Shown: positions 41,285 to 51,808 of the stretch, piece after piece | Layout: each line of letters starts with the position of its first letter | Numbering within the stretch: the first letter of the stretch is position 1 | Origin: Gammaproteobacteria bacterium | Lineage (GTDB): Bacteria; Pseudomonadota; Gammaproteobacteria; Enterobacterales; Alteromonadaceae | Assembly: GCA_018825965.1 (NCBI GenBank) | Contig: JAHKAA010000026.1 | Span: 1-64,000, forward strand | Length of the DNA stretch: 64,000 nucleotides | Direction: 5' to 3' | Notes under the pieces: generated by a model | What the model was told of the DNA's origin: nothing | Database searches by the model: none | The model's input: the letters and a program-made list of their open reading frames with translations, nothing else | Program-made: the position numbers and the translations under genes

Positions 41285-43591
41285 ATGAATATCGCCAGAA
41301 AATTAACCCTCGGAGCTGGTGTCCTGACGGTCATGGCAGTGATTTTATCCGCTGGTACCAGCGGTTTATTAGCTTTAAAGGACAGCTCTGATGCCGTGCA
41401 CCAAAGTGCTGAGCAACAATTTCAGGCACTGGCAGCAAGCAGGCATACCATGCTGCTCACCCAACTCGATAGCCAGCAGCAATTACTAAACGCATTGGCG
41501 CATAACCGCCTGACACAAGAAGCTATCTACAGCTTCAAGAACCCTTTTGTGTCCTACCGTTATGAAGTGTCGGCCCCTAATATTGACGGGTTGAAACAAC
41601 AGATGGCGGATTGGTACAACACGAAATACCAGCCCTACTTTCAGGCTCAAACTCAAGGCTTGTCGGTCAATACCAGCGCATGGCTGGAAAAATCCAAATT
41701 TGAAACTTTATTGCTGCAAAAATTTTATGTGGCAGAAAACCCTCAGCCTTTGGGTAAACAACAGTTGCTGGAGGATCGCAGCGATGGTTCTGTTTATGGC
41801 CAGCAGCATAAAAAATACCACAGTAGCCTCAAAGAAATAGTCGACCGTTATGGTTTTCAGGACCTGATGCTGGTTGATGCGAATAGCCTGGATGTGCTGT
41901 ACAACGTCAACAAAGGCCCTGTGTTTGCCAGTAACTTACAAAACGGCGCTTTTGCCGACACTGAACTGGCCAGTTTAGCTAAAAACTTAAAGCAAAAACC
42001 AAAAGCTGGTTTACAGATCTCTGCCATCAGTGCCTTTAGCGGTGCTTTCCAACAGCAAGTATTGTTTTTTGGCGTACCAGTGTTTCACCCAAATAGCAGT
42101 GATACTCCTGTGGGCTTTTTAATAGCTCAGTATCCGGTTAGCCGGTTTACAGATTTGATGACCGGAAATCAAAAGTGGCAGGATTTAGGCTTAGGCGAAA
42201 CCGGTGATCTGTATCTGGTGGATCAGAACCAAAAACTTGTGACTGAATTAAGATCTTATTTAACGAATAAAGCTGGTTTTGTAGCAGAGTATCCTGAATT
42301 TAAAGCCGGTCCTTATGGCTTGGGCGGCCATACTACTTTGCAACTTCCCCAGATCAAAGCCGCTTTGGCTGGCCAATCCGGCGTGGCGGAAGCTGAAGAC
42401 TATCGAGGGGTCAATTCACTGATCAGCTGGCGTCCGCTTCAGATTGGTCAGCAGCAGTATGCACTTATCGTGCAGCAGGATTTAACCGAAAGTATGGCAG
42501 CTGTCAGTACCATTCGAACCAACTTGATTTTAAGTACCCTGCTTTCTGTGTTGTTGCTTGGAATACTGGTGGTGCTGCTGGTTTATTTCTTAGCGCGACG
42601 TTTTGCCAGACCTATGCTGGCATTGCATCAATGTATCGAAGCATCGGCCCGGTCTCATGATCTGACGGTAGGTTTTGATTTACAGTCTAAAGATGAGTTA
42701 GCGGACATCGGCGCTGCTTTGAATAAACTCTTTGGAGCTTTCCGAACCCTGGTGGCAAAACTGTCCGGCACTTCAGAGCAAAGCGCTTCAGCGGCCACTC
42801 AAAACCTGCAAATCAGTCTGGAATGTAAAAGCTCAGCTATGCAGCAAGGCGCTGCTATCAGTCATTTGCTGCAACAATCTCAAAGCCTGGATCAGCAACT
42901 GCAATATTCAGCCGAACAGCTACGTCATTCAGCCAGTCAGGCCAATCATGCAAACCAGCAGGCAGACTCTGGTTATCAGGCGGTGGATCTGGTCGCCAGT
43001 TCAATGCGTCATCTGGCAGAACAAGTCAGTTCTTCCGGCCAAAGCATGGATCATTTGCGCTCCGCCGCCACAGACATAGTCACTGTGCTTGATACCATCA
43101 AAGGCATTTCAGAACAAACTAACCTTTTAGCGCTCAATGCGGCAATTGAAGCCGCAAGAGCTGGTGAACATGGTCGTGGTTTTGCCGTGGTAGCAGATGA
43201 AGTAAGGCGTTTATCAGGCAGCACCCGTCAGGCGACTATGGAAATTCAGCAAATGCTGGACCGCTTAATGAGCACAGTGGATGAAACCGCTCTGGATTTA
43301 GCCAAAGAGCGGCAAAGTGCAGAGCTCTGTGTTACGGGCTCAGAGCAGGCATTACATGCTTTAGGTGAAATCAAGCAGTTGATCGCTCAGGTCAGCACAG
43401 ATACAGCGCAGATAGCTCAGGCCAGTGAGCAACAATACCAGCACAATCAACAAATGCGCGATGAGCTGATTGCTGTGCAGGGGTTGGCAGCTCACACCGA
43501 ACAAGCGATGGCTGAATTAAACCTGACCGCAAAAGAGCAGGAAAAACTGGCGACTGAATTATTAACTAACGCCAGAGCCTTTCAGGTTTAA
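41285..43591 (+). CDS. methyl-accepting chemotaxis protein with large periplasmic domain
   Basis: This 768-residue chemoreceptor has TM1 (about 7-30), a long periplasmic region (about 31-408) with double-Cache-like features, TM2 (about 409-436), HAMP (about 437-490) and the signalling hairpin. The hairpin tip is [19 protein letters not shown]. There is no C-terminal CheR-tethering pentapeptide. The ligand is unknown. No chemotaxis partner genes are nearby. It is monocistronic with its own terminator. Confidence 0.93.
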   Translation: MNIARKLTLGAGVLTVMAVILSAGTSGLLALKDSSDAVHQSAEQQFQALAASRHTMLLTQLDSQQQLLNALAHNRLTQEAIYSFKNPFVSYRYEVSAPNIDGLKQQMADWYNTKYQPYFQAQTQGLSVNTSAWLEKSKFETLLLQKFYVAENPQPLGKQQLLEDRSDGSVYGQQHKKYHSSLKEIVDRYGFQDLMLVDANSLDVLYNVNKGPVFASNLQNGAFADTELASLAKNLKQKPKAGLQISAISAFSGAFQQQVLFFGVPVFHPNSSDTPVGFLIAQYPVSRFTDLMTGNQKWQDLGLGETGDLYLVDQNQKLVTELRSYLTNKAGFVAEYPEFKAGPYGLGGHTTLQLPQIKAALAGQSGVAEAEDYRGVNSLISWRPLQIGQQQYALIVQQDLTESMAAVSTIRTNLILSTLLSVLLLGILVVLLVYFLARRFARPMLALHQCIEASARSHDLTVGFDLQSKDELADIGAALNKLFGAFRTLVAKLSGTSEQSASAATQNLQISLECKSSAMQQGAAISHLLQQSQSLDQQLQYSAEQLRHSASQANHANQQADSGYQAVDLVASSMRHLAEQVSSSGQSMDHLRSAATDIVTVLDTIKGISEQTNLLALNAAIEAARAGEHGRGFAVVADEVRRLSGSTRQATMEIQQMLDRLMSTVDETALDLAKERQSAELCVTGSEQALHALGEIKQLIAQVSTDTAQIAQASEQQYQHNQQMRDELIAVQGLAAHTEQAMAELNLTAKEQEKLATELLTNARAFQV

Positions 43592-43604
43592 CTGGTCCCG
43601 ATAC

Positions 43605-43634
43605 AAAAAGCCCTGGCACATGCCGGGGCTTTTT
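43605..43634 (+). terminator. terminator of the chemoreceptor gene
   Basis: A 13-bp stem with one wobble (43605-43617 with 43622-43634, loop ACAT) carries flanking A and T tracts. It lies 13 bp after the stop. Confidence 0.85.
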
Positions 43635-43663
43635 TACATTTTCGTGTTTATACTCAGCTGTCA

Positions 43664-44548
43664 TTAGCCTTCAAAAGAGCGGCTTTGCAGCGCATGAATA
43701 CGTTTATCCAGCGGCGGATGGCTCATAAAAAGTTCTGAAGGCGCAGCTTTAGTGGCCAGACCAAAAGCCGTCATTGAACCTTGTAACTGGCTTTCATTAT
43801 TACCTTTTAAGCGTTGCAACGCAGCAACCATGTGTTCAGCACCCACTAAACGGGCCGCACCAGCGTCTGCTTTGTATTCACGCTGACGGGAGAACCACAT
43901 CACAACGATGCTGGCCAGCATACCAAAAATCATTTCCAGCACAAACACAGTGATCATATAGCTGATACCGCCACCCTGACTTTCTTCTTCGTCATTGGAG
44001 CGGAAAAAGTTATCAATAAAACCAGCAACCACCCGTGCAAAGAAAATAACAAAGGTATTCACTACACCCTGGATCAGAGTAAGAGTCACCATATCACCAT
44101 TGGCAACGTGTGATACTTCGTGTGCCAACACAGCTTCGGCTTCCTGCTGTGTCATCGCATGCAATAAACCTGTGCTGACAGCCACCAATGCATTATTGCG
44201 GCTCATGCCTGTGGCAAAGGCATTAATTTCCGGCGAATCGTAAATAGCAACTTCCGGCATACCAATACCAGCCTGCTTCGCCTGACGTTGTACAGTACTG
44301 AGCAGCCAGTGTTCAGTAGCATTCGACGGCGTAGTGATCACCACAGCACCAGTCGAACGTTTTGCCATCCACTTAGATAGAGCCAAAGAAATAAAGGAGC
44401 CACCAAAACCAAACACAGCAGCAAATATCAACAAACCACCCATGCTGCGGTTATCTATACCAAAAACTTTAAACACAATACTCAAAACGATACTCAGCAC
44501 TAACATCACAGCTAAGTTCGTGATTAAAAATAGCACTATACGTTTCAT
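43664..44548 (-). CDS. htpX: membrane protease HtpX
   Basis: HtpX is a zinc metalloprotease of the inner membrane that works with FtsH in membrane-protein quality control. The 294-residue protein has two N-terminal transmembrane helices, the HEVSH zinc motif near residue 142 and two further hydrophobic segments. A distal Glu ligand lies in [13 protein letters not shown] hairpin with T6 lies about 50 nt upstream of its ATG and could attenuate its transcription. Confidence 0.95.
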   Translation of the reverse strand: MKRIVLFLITNLAVMLVLSIVLSIVFKVFGIDNRSMGGLLIFAAVFGFGGSFISLALSKWMAKRSTGAVVITTPSNATEHWLLSTVQRQAKQAGIGMPEVAIYDSPEINAFATGMSRNNALVAVSTGLLHAMTQQEAEAVLAHEVSHVANGDMVTLTLIQGVVNTFVIFFARVVAGFIDNFFRSNDEEESQGGGISYMITVFVLEMIFGMLASIVVMWFSRQREYKADAGAARLVGAEHMVAALQRLKGNNESQLQGSMTAFGLATKAAPSELFMSHPPLDKRIHALQSRSFEG

Positions 44549-44598
44549 AACAACCTCTGTAATTCAGGAAACCTACTAAGTTCAACACGGATGTTGCT

Positions 44599-44632
44599 AA
44601 AAAAGCCCCTGTTTCATCGCTGGAACAGAGGC
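44599..44632 (-). terminator. orphan terminator upstream of htpX
   Basis: On the minus strand an 11-bp stem (44605-44615 with 44622-44632, one mismatch and one wobble) is followed by TTTTTT. No annotated gene ends here, so it closes either a small RNA or a truncated htpX leader transcript. Confidence 0.6.
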
Positions 44633-44832
44633 AAAGGGCGGATTAATGACCACAACAAGTACGTATTGGTTCTGCTCAACTCAACAGCAGCTTCTCGCCT
44701 CACTATTGGGTTATTCAGGGAACGCCGTGATAATAAGCCGGATAGGGTTGTAAGGTAAAATCGAATAAAACTACCGAAATAGCAGTTTTAAACTGAGATA
44801 AAATGACATTGCTAATTCTTTGTCTGACAAAA

Positions 44833-44869
44833 CTAAAAAAGCCTGTCAGGAGCGAACCGGACAGGCTTT
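44833..44869 (-). terminator. terminator of dps
   Basis: AAAGCCTGTC and GACAGGCTTT pair across a 12-nt loop. On the minus strand the hairpin runs into TTTTTTAG, about 30 bp after the dps stop. Confidence 0.8.
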
Positions 44870-44897
44870 GGTCGTATTAAAAATGATGCAGTGTGGT

Positions 44898-45365
44898 TTA
44901 ACCTAACAAGCTTCTGAGCATCCAGGCATTTTTCTCATGCACCTGCATACGCTGAGTGAGTAAATCCAATGTTGGTTCGTCTGAAGCTTTATCGGCAACT
45001 GGCACTATAGAACGTGCTGTTTTTGCTAAAGCTTCCTGGCCTTTCACCAGATCTTTAATCATCTCCTGAGCATTCGGAATACCATCGGCTTCTTTAATAC
45101 TGGTCAGTTTGGCAAACTCTTTGTAGGAACCTGGCGCAAACTCACCTAAAGCACGGATACGTTCAGCAATTAAATCAACGGCCAAAGCCAGCTCAGTGTA
45201 CTGAGTTTCGAATAAAACATGCAGAGTCTGAAACATGGGGCCTGTCACGTTCCAGTGATAATTATGCGTCTTCAGATACAGAGTGTAGGTATCTGCCAGT
45301 AAAGTAGCTAAACCATGGGCTATGGCTTTGCGATCATCGTCTTCAATACCAATATTGATTTTCAT
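44898..45365 (-). CDS. dps: Dps-family ferritin-like protein
   Basis: This 155-residue four-helix protein forms dodecamers that oxidise and store iron and protect DNA. The ferroxidase ligands at the dimer interface appear in [12 protein letters not shown] (His) and the helix with [12 protein letters not shown] (Asp and Glu). The N-terminus is short and not very basic, so direct DNA binding may be weak. It is monocistronic. No OxyR or Fur site was confirmed upstream. Confidence 0.93.
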   Translation of the reverse strand: MKINIGIEDDDRKAIAHGLATLLADTYTLYLKTHNYHWNVTGPMFQTLHVLFETQYTELALAVDLIAERIRALGEFAPGSYKEFAKLTSIKEADGIPNAQEMIKDLVKGQEALAKTARSIVPVADKASDEPTLDLLTQRMQVHEKNAWMLRSLLG

Positions 45366-45541
45366 AAGAAACTCCGTGTTGCTCCAAAGAATTCAAATAC
45401 CCTATCACAGTTCGCGTAAAGCGCTCAAATATCCTGAAAGGGTTAAGATGTTGTAGATATCAATGGGATCGCAGATCGGATAAAACAAGTCGAGAGGCGA
45501 AATTAGCTGACCGGAGGAATAGAGGCATTGTCAAAACACGT

Positions 45542-45573
45542 AAAAAAAGCCGGTAAAAAAACCGGCTTTTTTT
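45542..45573. terminator. terminator of ybiT
   Basis: AAAAAAAGCCGGT, A6 and ACCGGCTTTTTTT form a 13-bp stem with T tracts on both strands. It is 14 bp after the ybiT stop codon. Confidence 0.88.
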
Positions 45574-45587
45574 AATCTGAGATTAGA

Positions 45588-47201
45588 TTAGGCCCGGGCA
45601 GCCAGTTCAGCTTGTTGTACTAAATAATCTTCGTAAGTACCAGCGAAGTTACGTACACCGCTATCCGTCATTTCAACGATACGGGTTGCCAAAGAGGATA
45701 CAAATTCACGGTCGTGACTGACAAAAATCAGTGTGCCTTTGTACATCTCCAGCGCCATGTTCAAAGATTCGATAGATTCCATATCCAGGTGGTTGGTAGG
45801 TTCATCCATCACCAGGATATTTGGCCGCTGCAGCATCAGCTTACCGAATAACATCCGGCCTTTTTCACCACCTGATAACACCCGTGTTGGCTTGGCAATA
45901 TCATCTTGTGAAAACAATAAACGGCCTAAAATACCACGAATAGCCTGTTCGTCGTCTGACGGTTGTTTCCACTGGCTCATCCAGCTAAACAACGTCATAT
46001 CTTTTTGAGCGCCTTCAAACTCGTATTCATGGTCCTGAGCGTAATAACCAATATTGACGTTTTCAGACCATTTCACTATGCCTTTTTCAGCGGTTAAATC
46101 GCCAACCAGACATTTTAAGAACGTGGTTTTACCAATACCGTTGGTACCAAGAATGGCAACCTTCTCACCGACTTCAATCGTCAGGTCAAGGTTTTTCAGT
46201 ACCTGCAGATCATCAAAACTCTTGTTTAACTCTGTCACTTCTAAAGCTAAACGGTACAGCTGCTTTTGCTGATCAAAACGGATAAATGGGTTCACCCGGC
46301 TGGAGGCTTTTACTTCGGATAGGGTAATTTTATCAATTTGTTTAGCACGAGACGTGGCCTGACGCGCTTTAGAAGCGTTGGCAGAGAAACGGCTGACGAA
46401 GGTTTGCAGCTCAGCAATCTGAGCTTTTTTCTTGGCATTATCAGACAATAAACGTTCACGCGCCTGAGTGGCCGCCGTCATGTATTCATCGTAGTTACCA
46501 GGATAAACACGTAATTCACCGTAGTCTAAGTCGGCCATATGAGTACAAACGCTGTTTAAGAAGTGACGGTCGTGCGAAATAATAACCATGGTGCTGTTAC
46601 GTTCAGCCAGCACATCTTCTAACCAACGTATGGTGTTGATATCCAGGTTGTTGGTGGGTTCGTCAAGTAACATGATTTCAGGATCAGCAAAGAGTACCTG
46701 AGCCAATAACACCCGCAGTTTCCAGCCCGGAGCTATAGAGGACATTAAGCCAAAATGCTGTTCAACCGGAATACCTACACCAATTAATAATTCACCGGCA
46801 CGGGATTCGGCGCTGTAACCGTCCATTTCGCCAAAAGCCACTTCTAAATCAGCGACACGCATACCGTCTTCTTCGCTCATATTTGGATCAGCGTAAATAC
46901 GGTCACGTTCTTCTTTTACTTTCCACAGTTCAGCGTGGCCCATAATCACTGTGTCGATCACAGTGTATTGCTCAAAAGCAAACTGATCCTGGTGTAACTT
47001 AGCCACACGGTGGTTAGGCTCAACAAAAATGTTACCACCACTAGGGTCTAACTCTTTGCTGAGGATCTTCATAAAGGTTGATTTACCGCAGCCGTTGGCG
47101 CCAATCAAACCATAGCGGTTGCCGTCGCCGAATTTAACGGAGATATTTTCAAAAAGCGGCTTAGCGCCAAATTGCATCGTAATATTTGCGGTAGAAATCA
47201 C
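45588..47201 (-). CDS. ybiT: ABC-F ATPase YbiT
   Basis: This 537-residue ABC-F protein closely matches E. coli YbiT. It has Walker [10 protein letters not shown] near residue 33 and GTNGIGKTT near 345. Each half has an LSGG-type or degenerate signature and DEPTN motifs, with an arm/linker helix between. It acts at the ribosomal E-site. The start is GTG at 47201, giving [12 protein letters not shown]; the longer in-frame extension from 47234 is not conserved. It is the second ABC-F gene in the window after uup. Confidence 0.92.
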   Translation of the reverse strand: MISTANITMQFGAKPLFENISVKFGDGNRYGLIGANGCGKSTFMKILSKELDPSGGNIFVEPNHRVAKLHQDQFAFEQYTVIDTVIMGHAELWKVKEERDRIYADPNMSEEDGMRVADLEVAFGEMDGYSAESRAGELLIGVGIPVEQHFGLMSSIAPGWKLRVLLAQVLFADPEIMLLDEPTNNLDINTIRWLEDVLAERNSTMVIISHDRHFLNSVCTHMADLDYGELRVYPGNYDEYMTAATQARERLLSDNAKKKAQIAELQTFVSRFSANASKARQATSRAKQIDKITLSEVKASSRVNPFIRFDQQKQLYRLALEVTELNKSFDDLQVLKNLDLTIEVGEKVAILGTNGIGKTTFLKCLVGDLTAEKGIVKWSENVNIGYYAQDHEYEFEGAQKDMTLFSWMSQWKQPSDDEQAIRGILGRLLFSQDDIAKPTRVLSGGEKGRMLFGKLMLQRPNILVMDEPTNHLDMESIESLNMALEMYKGTLIFVSHDREFVSSLATRIVEMTDSGVRNFAGTYEDYLVQQAELAARA

Positions 47202-47359
47202 AGTGTTTTTGATCCAACAAAGAGTCATATACAAGCTGTGCCGACAGTTTTAGTCCATCAACACAGCCCCAAAAATAGCGCGCCACTATACGCTTTTTCG
47301 GCGCTAAACTCAAAGTATCTCTGTGTTTTATGAACCTTTTACTACTGATCGGGCAAGAG

Positions 47360-48268
47360 TTAGCTAAAGCGCCGCCCTAAAGCTATGCAGCCTACCACCA
47401 TGAAAGCCAATATCCAGTGGATCCATTGCAAAGGTTCGCCCAATAACAAAGCACATAAAGCCAGTCCACTAAAAGGCGATAACAGCTGTAACTGACTGAC
47501 TTTAGCTATGCCACCTATAGCTAAGCCTTTGTACCAGCAGAAAAAACCGATAAACATGGTAAAGACCGATAAATAAGCCAGCGCTAGCCAGGATTGCAGT
47601 GACACAGCAGCATAATCCGGCTGATAAGCCCAGACCCAGGGCAACAAGACCGGAATCGACATCACCAGCGCCCAGCAAATCACCTGCCAGCTGCCCAGCT
47701 CTTTAGATAAAATAGCCCCTTTGGCATAACTAAAACCGCATAAAAAACTCGCTAACACCAGATAACCATCAGCGAGCTGAAAAGGACCAGTGCTGTGCTT
47801 TAACGCATAAAACGCAACACAAGCGGCCCCCAGCAGTGCAAAAAGCCAAAAGCCAAAACGTGGCCATTGTTTAGTTAAATAAGCGCCAAAAAAGGCGGTA
47901 AAAAGTGGCATTACACTGGTCACCAGAATACCGTGACTGGCTTCTACCTGTTGCAAGGCCAAAGCTGATAACACCGGATAAGCAAATACCGACCCCAAAG
48001 CAACGAACGCCAAGCCTTGCCATTGTTTTGCGCCAGGTAATTTTTGTCGTGTGATCAGTAACAGTATCAAAGCCAGTAGTGCTGCTATTAAAGCCCTGCC
48101 CGCACCAACAAATACCGGCGGCATATCCAGCACCGCCATTCGGGTTGCAGGTAATCCGGCTGAGAACATCAGCATACCTAAGCCGCCAAACCAAAGTCCT
48201 TGCACCAATGGTTTTTGCCAAAACGACAAAGCCACAGGATTTTGTGGTGACACAGAAACTGCAGACAT
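47360..48268 (-). CDS. EamA/DMT-family transporter
   Basis: This 302-residue inner-membrane protein has ten predicted helices in two EamA repeats (about 15-145 and 160-295), typical of drug/metabolite exporters. The ATG at 48268 is preceded by GGGAGC; 24 upstream in-frame codons lack a signal or similarity. It is divergent from a MocR-type regulator, a pairing that usually means the regulator controls the transporter. The substrate is unknown; amines, amino acids or vitamin B6-related compounds are plausible. Confidence 0.85.
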   Translation of the reverse strand: MSAVSVSPQNPVALSFWQKPLVQGLWFGGLGMLMFSAGLPATRMAVLDMPPVFVGAGRALIAALLALILLLITRQKLPGAKQWQGLAFVALGSVFAYPVLSALALQQVEASHGILVTSVMPLFTAFFGAYLTKQWPRFGFWLFALLGAACVAFYALKHSTGPFQLADGYLVLASFLCGFSYAKGAILSKELGSWQVICWALVMSIPVLLPWVWAYQPDYAAVSLQSWLALAYLSVFTMFIGFFCWYKGLAIGGIAKVSQLQLLSPFSGLALCALLLGEPLQWIHWILAFMVVGCIALGRRFS

Positions 48269-48291
48269 AAAAGATGCTCCCAAAAGTGGCT

Positions 48292-48374
48292 GGACAGTCG
48301 ACGAACTTCGGTTAGTATATAAAGCAATCAACCATGACAATCAGGACAGTTGGCGCTAAGTTCTACTGGACTGT
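48292..48374. promoter_or_regulatory. repeated GGACAGT/GGACTGT motifs in the EamA-MocR spacer
   Basis: GGACAGT occurs at 48292-48298 and 48344-48350, and GGACTGT at 48368-48374, all on the plus strand. Two are preceded by CT and one by CA. MocR regulators bind direct repeats, so these are candidate half-sites controlling both divergent genes. Confidence 0.4.
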
Positions 48375-48389
48375 ACAGGTGGAAATTCC

Positions 48390-49868
48390 ATGACAATTGC
48401 AGTGACTCAGTGGCAGCTGGATAAAGCCAGCAAAGAAAGTTTTAGTAGTCAGTTGTATCTGCAGGCACAGCAAGCCATACAATCCGGTCGCTGGAATGCG
48501 GGCGCCCGCCTGCCTTCTATCCGGCTTTTAGCGGCGCATTTAGAAATCAGTAAATTTACCGTGTCTGAGCTGTACGAAAAACTCTCTGCCGCTGGTTTTG
48601 TTCGCTCCCAGCCCGGTAGTGGCGTTTATGTCAGCCGTTTAACGGAGCAGCAACAGCAACTGGAAGCCAGTGCCAGTCAAAGCAGCAGGCAGCAGGACGT
48701 GGCTTTAATGCGCCAAACACTGCTGCGTGAACCTCATTGGATCAAAGCTTCGGCGGGCTGGTTAGCCCCAGACTGGTTACCGGATCAGGAAATACGCCAG
48801 GCCATGCGGGATTTAGCCCGTCAGCCTCAGTCTTTAACCGACTATGGTCCGGCTCAGGGGTATTTCCCGTTACGCCAACATCTAAGCCAGCGTTTGGCTC
48901 TGTTGTCTATTGCTGCAGAGCCAGCTCAACTATTGCTGACTTATAGCGCCTCTCATGCACTGGATTTAGTGTTTCGTTTGCATTTGAAACCCGGAGATTG
49001 GGTGATGGTGGACGATCCGGGGTTTTATAACTTCTTTGCTCTACTGCGGTTGCATCAGGTGCAGTTGCTTGTGGTGCCACGTACCAAAGAAGGCCCGGAT
49101 TTAGCTGTGATGCAGCAACTGGTGCAGCAGTATCAACCCAAAGCCTATTTAACCAATTCTGTGCTGTCGAACCCTGTGTCTTTAAGTATCCATCCGGCAC
49201 GGGCTTTTGCTGTATTACAGCTGTTACAACAGCATCAGTGCTTATTGATTGAAGACGATATTTACGCTGATTTTGAAAGCCAGCCGGTATCGCGTTACGC
49301 TTCGATGTCTGGTTTTCAATCACAAAATGGCTTTGAAACCATTTACTTAGGCAGTATGTCCAAAACGCTGTCGGCAGATTTACGGGTAGGTTTTATTGCT
49401 GCAAATCCTGCCACTATAGCGGCCCTGACTGACTTAAAGCTCATTAGTGGTATTTCAACGTCCAACACCATGGAACGTTTGGTCTATCTGCTATTAACAG
49501 GTGGCGGTTATCGCCGTCATATAGAACAGCTGAAGCGGCGATTGCAGCAGGCCCGCAGTTTGGTATTTTCTAAATTAAAACAACTGGATTGCCAGTTATG
49601 GGCAGAACCTTCGGCCGGTTTTTTGTGCTGGGTCAAGTTGCCAGAAGGCGTCAGCAGCAGTGTATTGTCCGAACGTTTGCAACAACGTCAGGTGGTATTA
49701 GCGCCAGGCTCACAGTTCAGCACCCTGCCCGATGCCGACCATTACACCAGACTCAATGTGGCGCAGTGTCTGGATGAAGAATTCTGGCGGGTACTGGAAG
49801 ATGAGTTGCGCCAGATCAGGGAAAGTGTATCTTCAGCAGTGGACAATACACAAAACGGGCGGGGATAA
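48390..49868 (+). CDS. MocR/PdxR-type GntR regulator with aminotransferase domain
   Basis: This 492-residue protein fuses an N-terminal GntR winged helix (about 15-82; RLPSIRLLAAHLEISKFTVSELY) to a fold-type I aminotransferase-like domain (about 115-480). The PLP lysine is in YLGSMSKTLSADLRVG near residue 328. Such proteins sense PLP or amino-compound adducts. AGGTGGA precedes the ATG. It is divergent from the EamA transporter. Confidence 0.92.
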   Translation: MTIAVTQWQLDKASKESFSSQLYLQAQQAIQSGRWNAGARLPSIRLLAAHLEISKFTVSELYEKLSAAGFVRSQPGSGVYVSRLTEQQQQLEASASQSSRQQDVALMRQTLLREPHWIKASAGWLAPDWLPDQEIRQAMRDLARQPQSLTDYGPAQGYFPLRQHLSQRLALLSIAAEPAQLLLTYSASHALDLVFRLHLKPGDWVMVDDPGFYNFFALLRLHQVQLLVVPRTKEGPDLAVMQQLVQQYQPKAYLTNSVLSNPVSLSIHPARAFAVLQLLQQHQCLLIEDDIYADFESQPVSRYASMSGFQSQNGFETIYLGSMSKTLSADLRVGFIAANPATIAALTDLKLISGISTSNTMERLVYLLLTGGGYRRHIEQLKRRLQQARSLVFSKLKQLDCQLWAEPSAGFLCWVKLPEGVSSSVLSERLQQRQVVLAPGSQFSTLPDADHYTRLNVAQCLDEEFWRVLEDELRQIRESVSSAVDNTQNGRG

Positions 49869-49942
49869 ACCAATCATGCATTTGATTGGAATTCTGGACG
49901 GGCGGGGATAAGCAACAGCCCCTACACAAAAAAGGATTGGGT

Positions 49943-51808
49943 ATGGCCAAAACATCAGATAAATCGCCGGCGAAATCGCTGGACTGGAGCGCATTACTGC
50001 AATCCGGCAACCGTATTTTTATTGGCTCCCATGCAGCAGCCCCTCAGGCTTTGCTGGCTGATTTAATGGCGCGCAGTAAAAACCTGCATGATATAGAGCT
50101 GGTGCAACTGATGGTGCTGGCGGATAACTGCTGGGCAGAACAACGTTACAGCGATTTATTTAAAATCAATGCTTTGTTTATTGCAGGTGATAAGGTGCGG
50201 GATGCTGTAGCTGAAGGCCGCGCCGACTATACCCCTTGTTTTTTATCTGAAGTACCGGCGCTTTTTAAGGAAGAAATTCTGCCTTTAGATGCTGCTTTGG
50301 TGATGCTGAGCCCCCCTGATGCTTTTGGTTATTGCTCCTTAGGTGTGTCTGTTGATGCAGTCTCAGCAGCAGTGCGCTCTGCAAAAAAAGTCATAGCCCA
50401 AATTAACCCTAAAATGCCACGCACCAATGGGTATACCTTTATTCATCAAAGCCAAATTCACGCTTTTATTGAGCAGGAAGAAGATTTGCCCGAATTACCA
50501 CCGCCAGTGCTGGATGAAGTGACTGAACGTATTGGTCAGTATGTGTCGATGTTAATTGAAGACGGCGCAACCTTGCAGCTGGGTATAGGCAAAATTCCGG
50601 AGGCTGTTTTACGTTATTTAGGCAATCACAAAGATTTAGGCGTGCACTCTGAAGTGATCTCAGATGGTGTGATGGAGCTCATTACCACAGGTGTGATTAA
50701 CAACAGAAGAAAAACCTTTCACCCAGGAAAAACCGTCACCAGTTTTTGTATGGGTAGCAAAAGCTTATACGATTTTGTTGATGGCAATCCTCATGTTGAG
50801 TTTTACCCCAGCGAATACGTCAATTCGCCGACTAATATCGCCCGTAACGATGCCATGATCGCGATTAACAGCGCTATAGAAGTGGATTTAACAGGTCAGG
50901 TGGTATCAGATTCCATAGGTCATAAGTTTTACAGTGGTATTGGTGGCCAGGTAGATTTCAGCCGGGGCGCGTCTATGAGTAAAGGCGGCAAACCTATTAT
51001 TGCCCTGCCCTCAACCGCCAAAAACGGCACAGTATCCCGTATTGTTGCAACTATTACAGAAGGGGGTGGCGTAGTCACGTCCCGCGGTCATGTGCATTAT
51101 GTGGTGACAGAATTTGGTGTCGCCTCTTTGCGTGGCAAAAGTATCCGTGAACGTGCACTGGAGCTTATTCGGGTAGCTCATCCCAAGTTTCGTAAACAAC
51201 TGCTGGATGAAGTTCGTACCCGTTATTGGGTGCCGCATTATCAAAAAGATTACCCAAAAGATGTGATAGAGCTGGGTAAAGTGGGTGTAAAAACCCTAAC
51301 CATAGCAGGCGAGCAATATGACTTAAGGGCGTTAAACCCGGCCGATGAGCGCCGTTTGCAGGAGTTTTTTTACTCTCATACCAAAGAAACTCTGCTGCTA
51401 CGCTACAACCATCATCCTAAACAAATGAGCAGGGAAAAATCCTGTACTTTAGTCAGTGTCGATCAATCCCGTGATTTGGCGCTTTGTATTGTCAGGCAAC
51501 GCGGCTCAGTGATGGAAATTCAGGCGGTAGGCCGTTATTACCTGAACGATACTGATAACAGCGCTGAAGTGGCTTTTGTCACCCGCGAGCGGCAACATGG
51601 TAAAGGCATGGCCAAACGTCTGCTGGAAGAAATGATCAAAATTGCCCATATGCGCGAACTCAACCGCATGCTGGCTTATGTACGAGCCGACAATAAGCCG
51701 ATGCAAAAGGTGTTTGAAAAAGCCGGATTTAAACGCATCGCCAGTGGCGATCCGGATGAAGTGTATTTAGAGCTGCTGTTAAAAGCGGCTGAACAAGAGA
51801 AGCAGTAA
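49943..51808 (+). CDS. acetyl-CoA hydrolase/transferase fused to a GNAT acetyltransferase
   Basis: This 621-residue fusion has a CoA-hydrolase/transferase domain (about 1-435) with the TLQLGIGKIPEAV, SDGVMELI and ITEGGGVVTSRGHVHYVVTE segments of the acetyl-CoA hydrolase family. A GNAT domain (about 450-610) carries the acetyl-CoA loop RERQHGKGMAKRL. GNATs fused to CoA-handling domains are often lysine acetyltransferases (Pat-like), but Pat carries an ADP-forming acyl-CoA synthetase domain, not this one. The ATG at 49943 has AAGGA upstream. The next gene starts at the base after its stop. Confidence 0.88.
   Translation: MAKTSDKSPAKSLDWSALLQSGNRIFIGSHAAAPQALLADLMARSKNLHDIELVQLMVLADNCWAEQRYSDLFKINALFIAGDKVRDAVAEGRADYTPCFLSEVPALFKEEILPLDAALVMLSPPDAFGYCSLGVSVDAVSAAVRSAKKVIAQINPKMPRTNGYTFIHQSQIHAFIEQEEDLPELPPPVLDEVTERIGQYVSMLIEDGATLQLGIGKIPEAVLRYLGNHKDLGVHSEVISDGVMELITTGVINNRRKTFHPGKTVTSFCMGSKSLYDFVDGNPHVEFYPSEYVNSPTNIARNDAMIAINSAIEVDLTGQVVSDSIGHKFYSGIGGQVDFSRGASMSKGGKPIIALPSTAKNGTVSRIVATITEGGGVVTSRGHVHYVVTEFGVASLRGKSIRERALELIRVAHPKFRKQLLDEVRTRYWVPHYQKDYPKDVIELGKVGVKTLTIAGEQYDLRALNPADERRLQEFFYSHTKETLLLRYNHHPKQMSREKSCTLVSVDQSRDLALCIVRQRGSVMEIQAVGRYYLNDTDNSAEVAFVTRERQHGKGMAKRLLEEMIKIAHMRELNRMLAYVRADNKPMQKVFEKAGFKRIASGDPDEVYLELLLKAAEQEKQ

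Larger units (their letters stand above)
44549..44897. other. non-coding gap between htpX and dps with two minus-strand terminators
   Basis: No gene is supported in these 349 bp. The right end holds the dps terminator. A second, unassigned minus-strand terminator lies at 44599-44632. The roughly 200 nt between them has no open frame of note and could encode a small RNA or the htpX leader. Confidence 0.5.
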
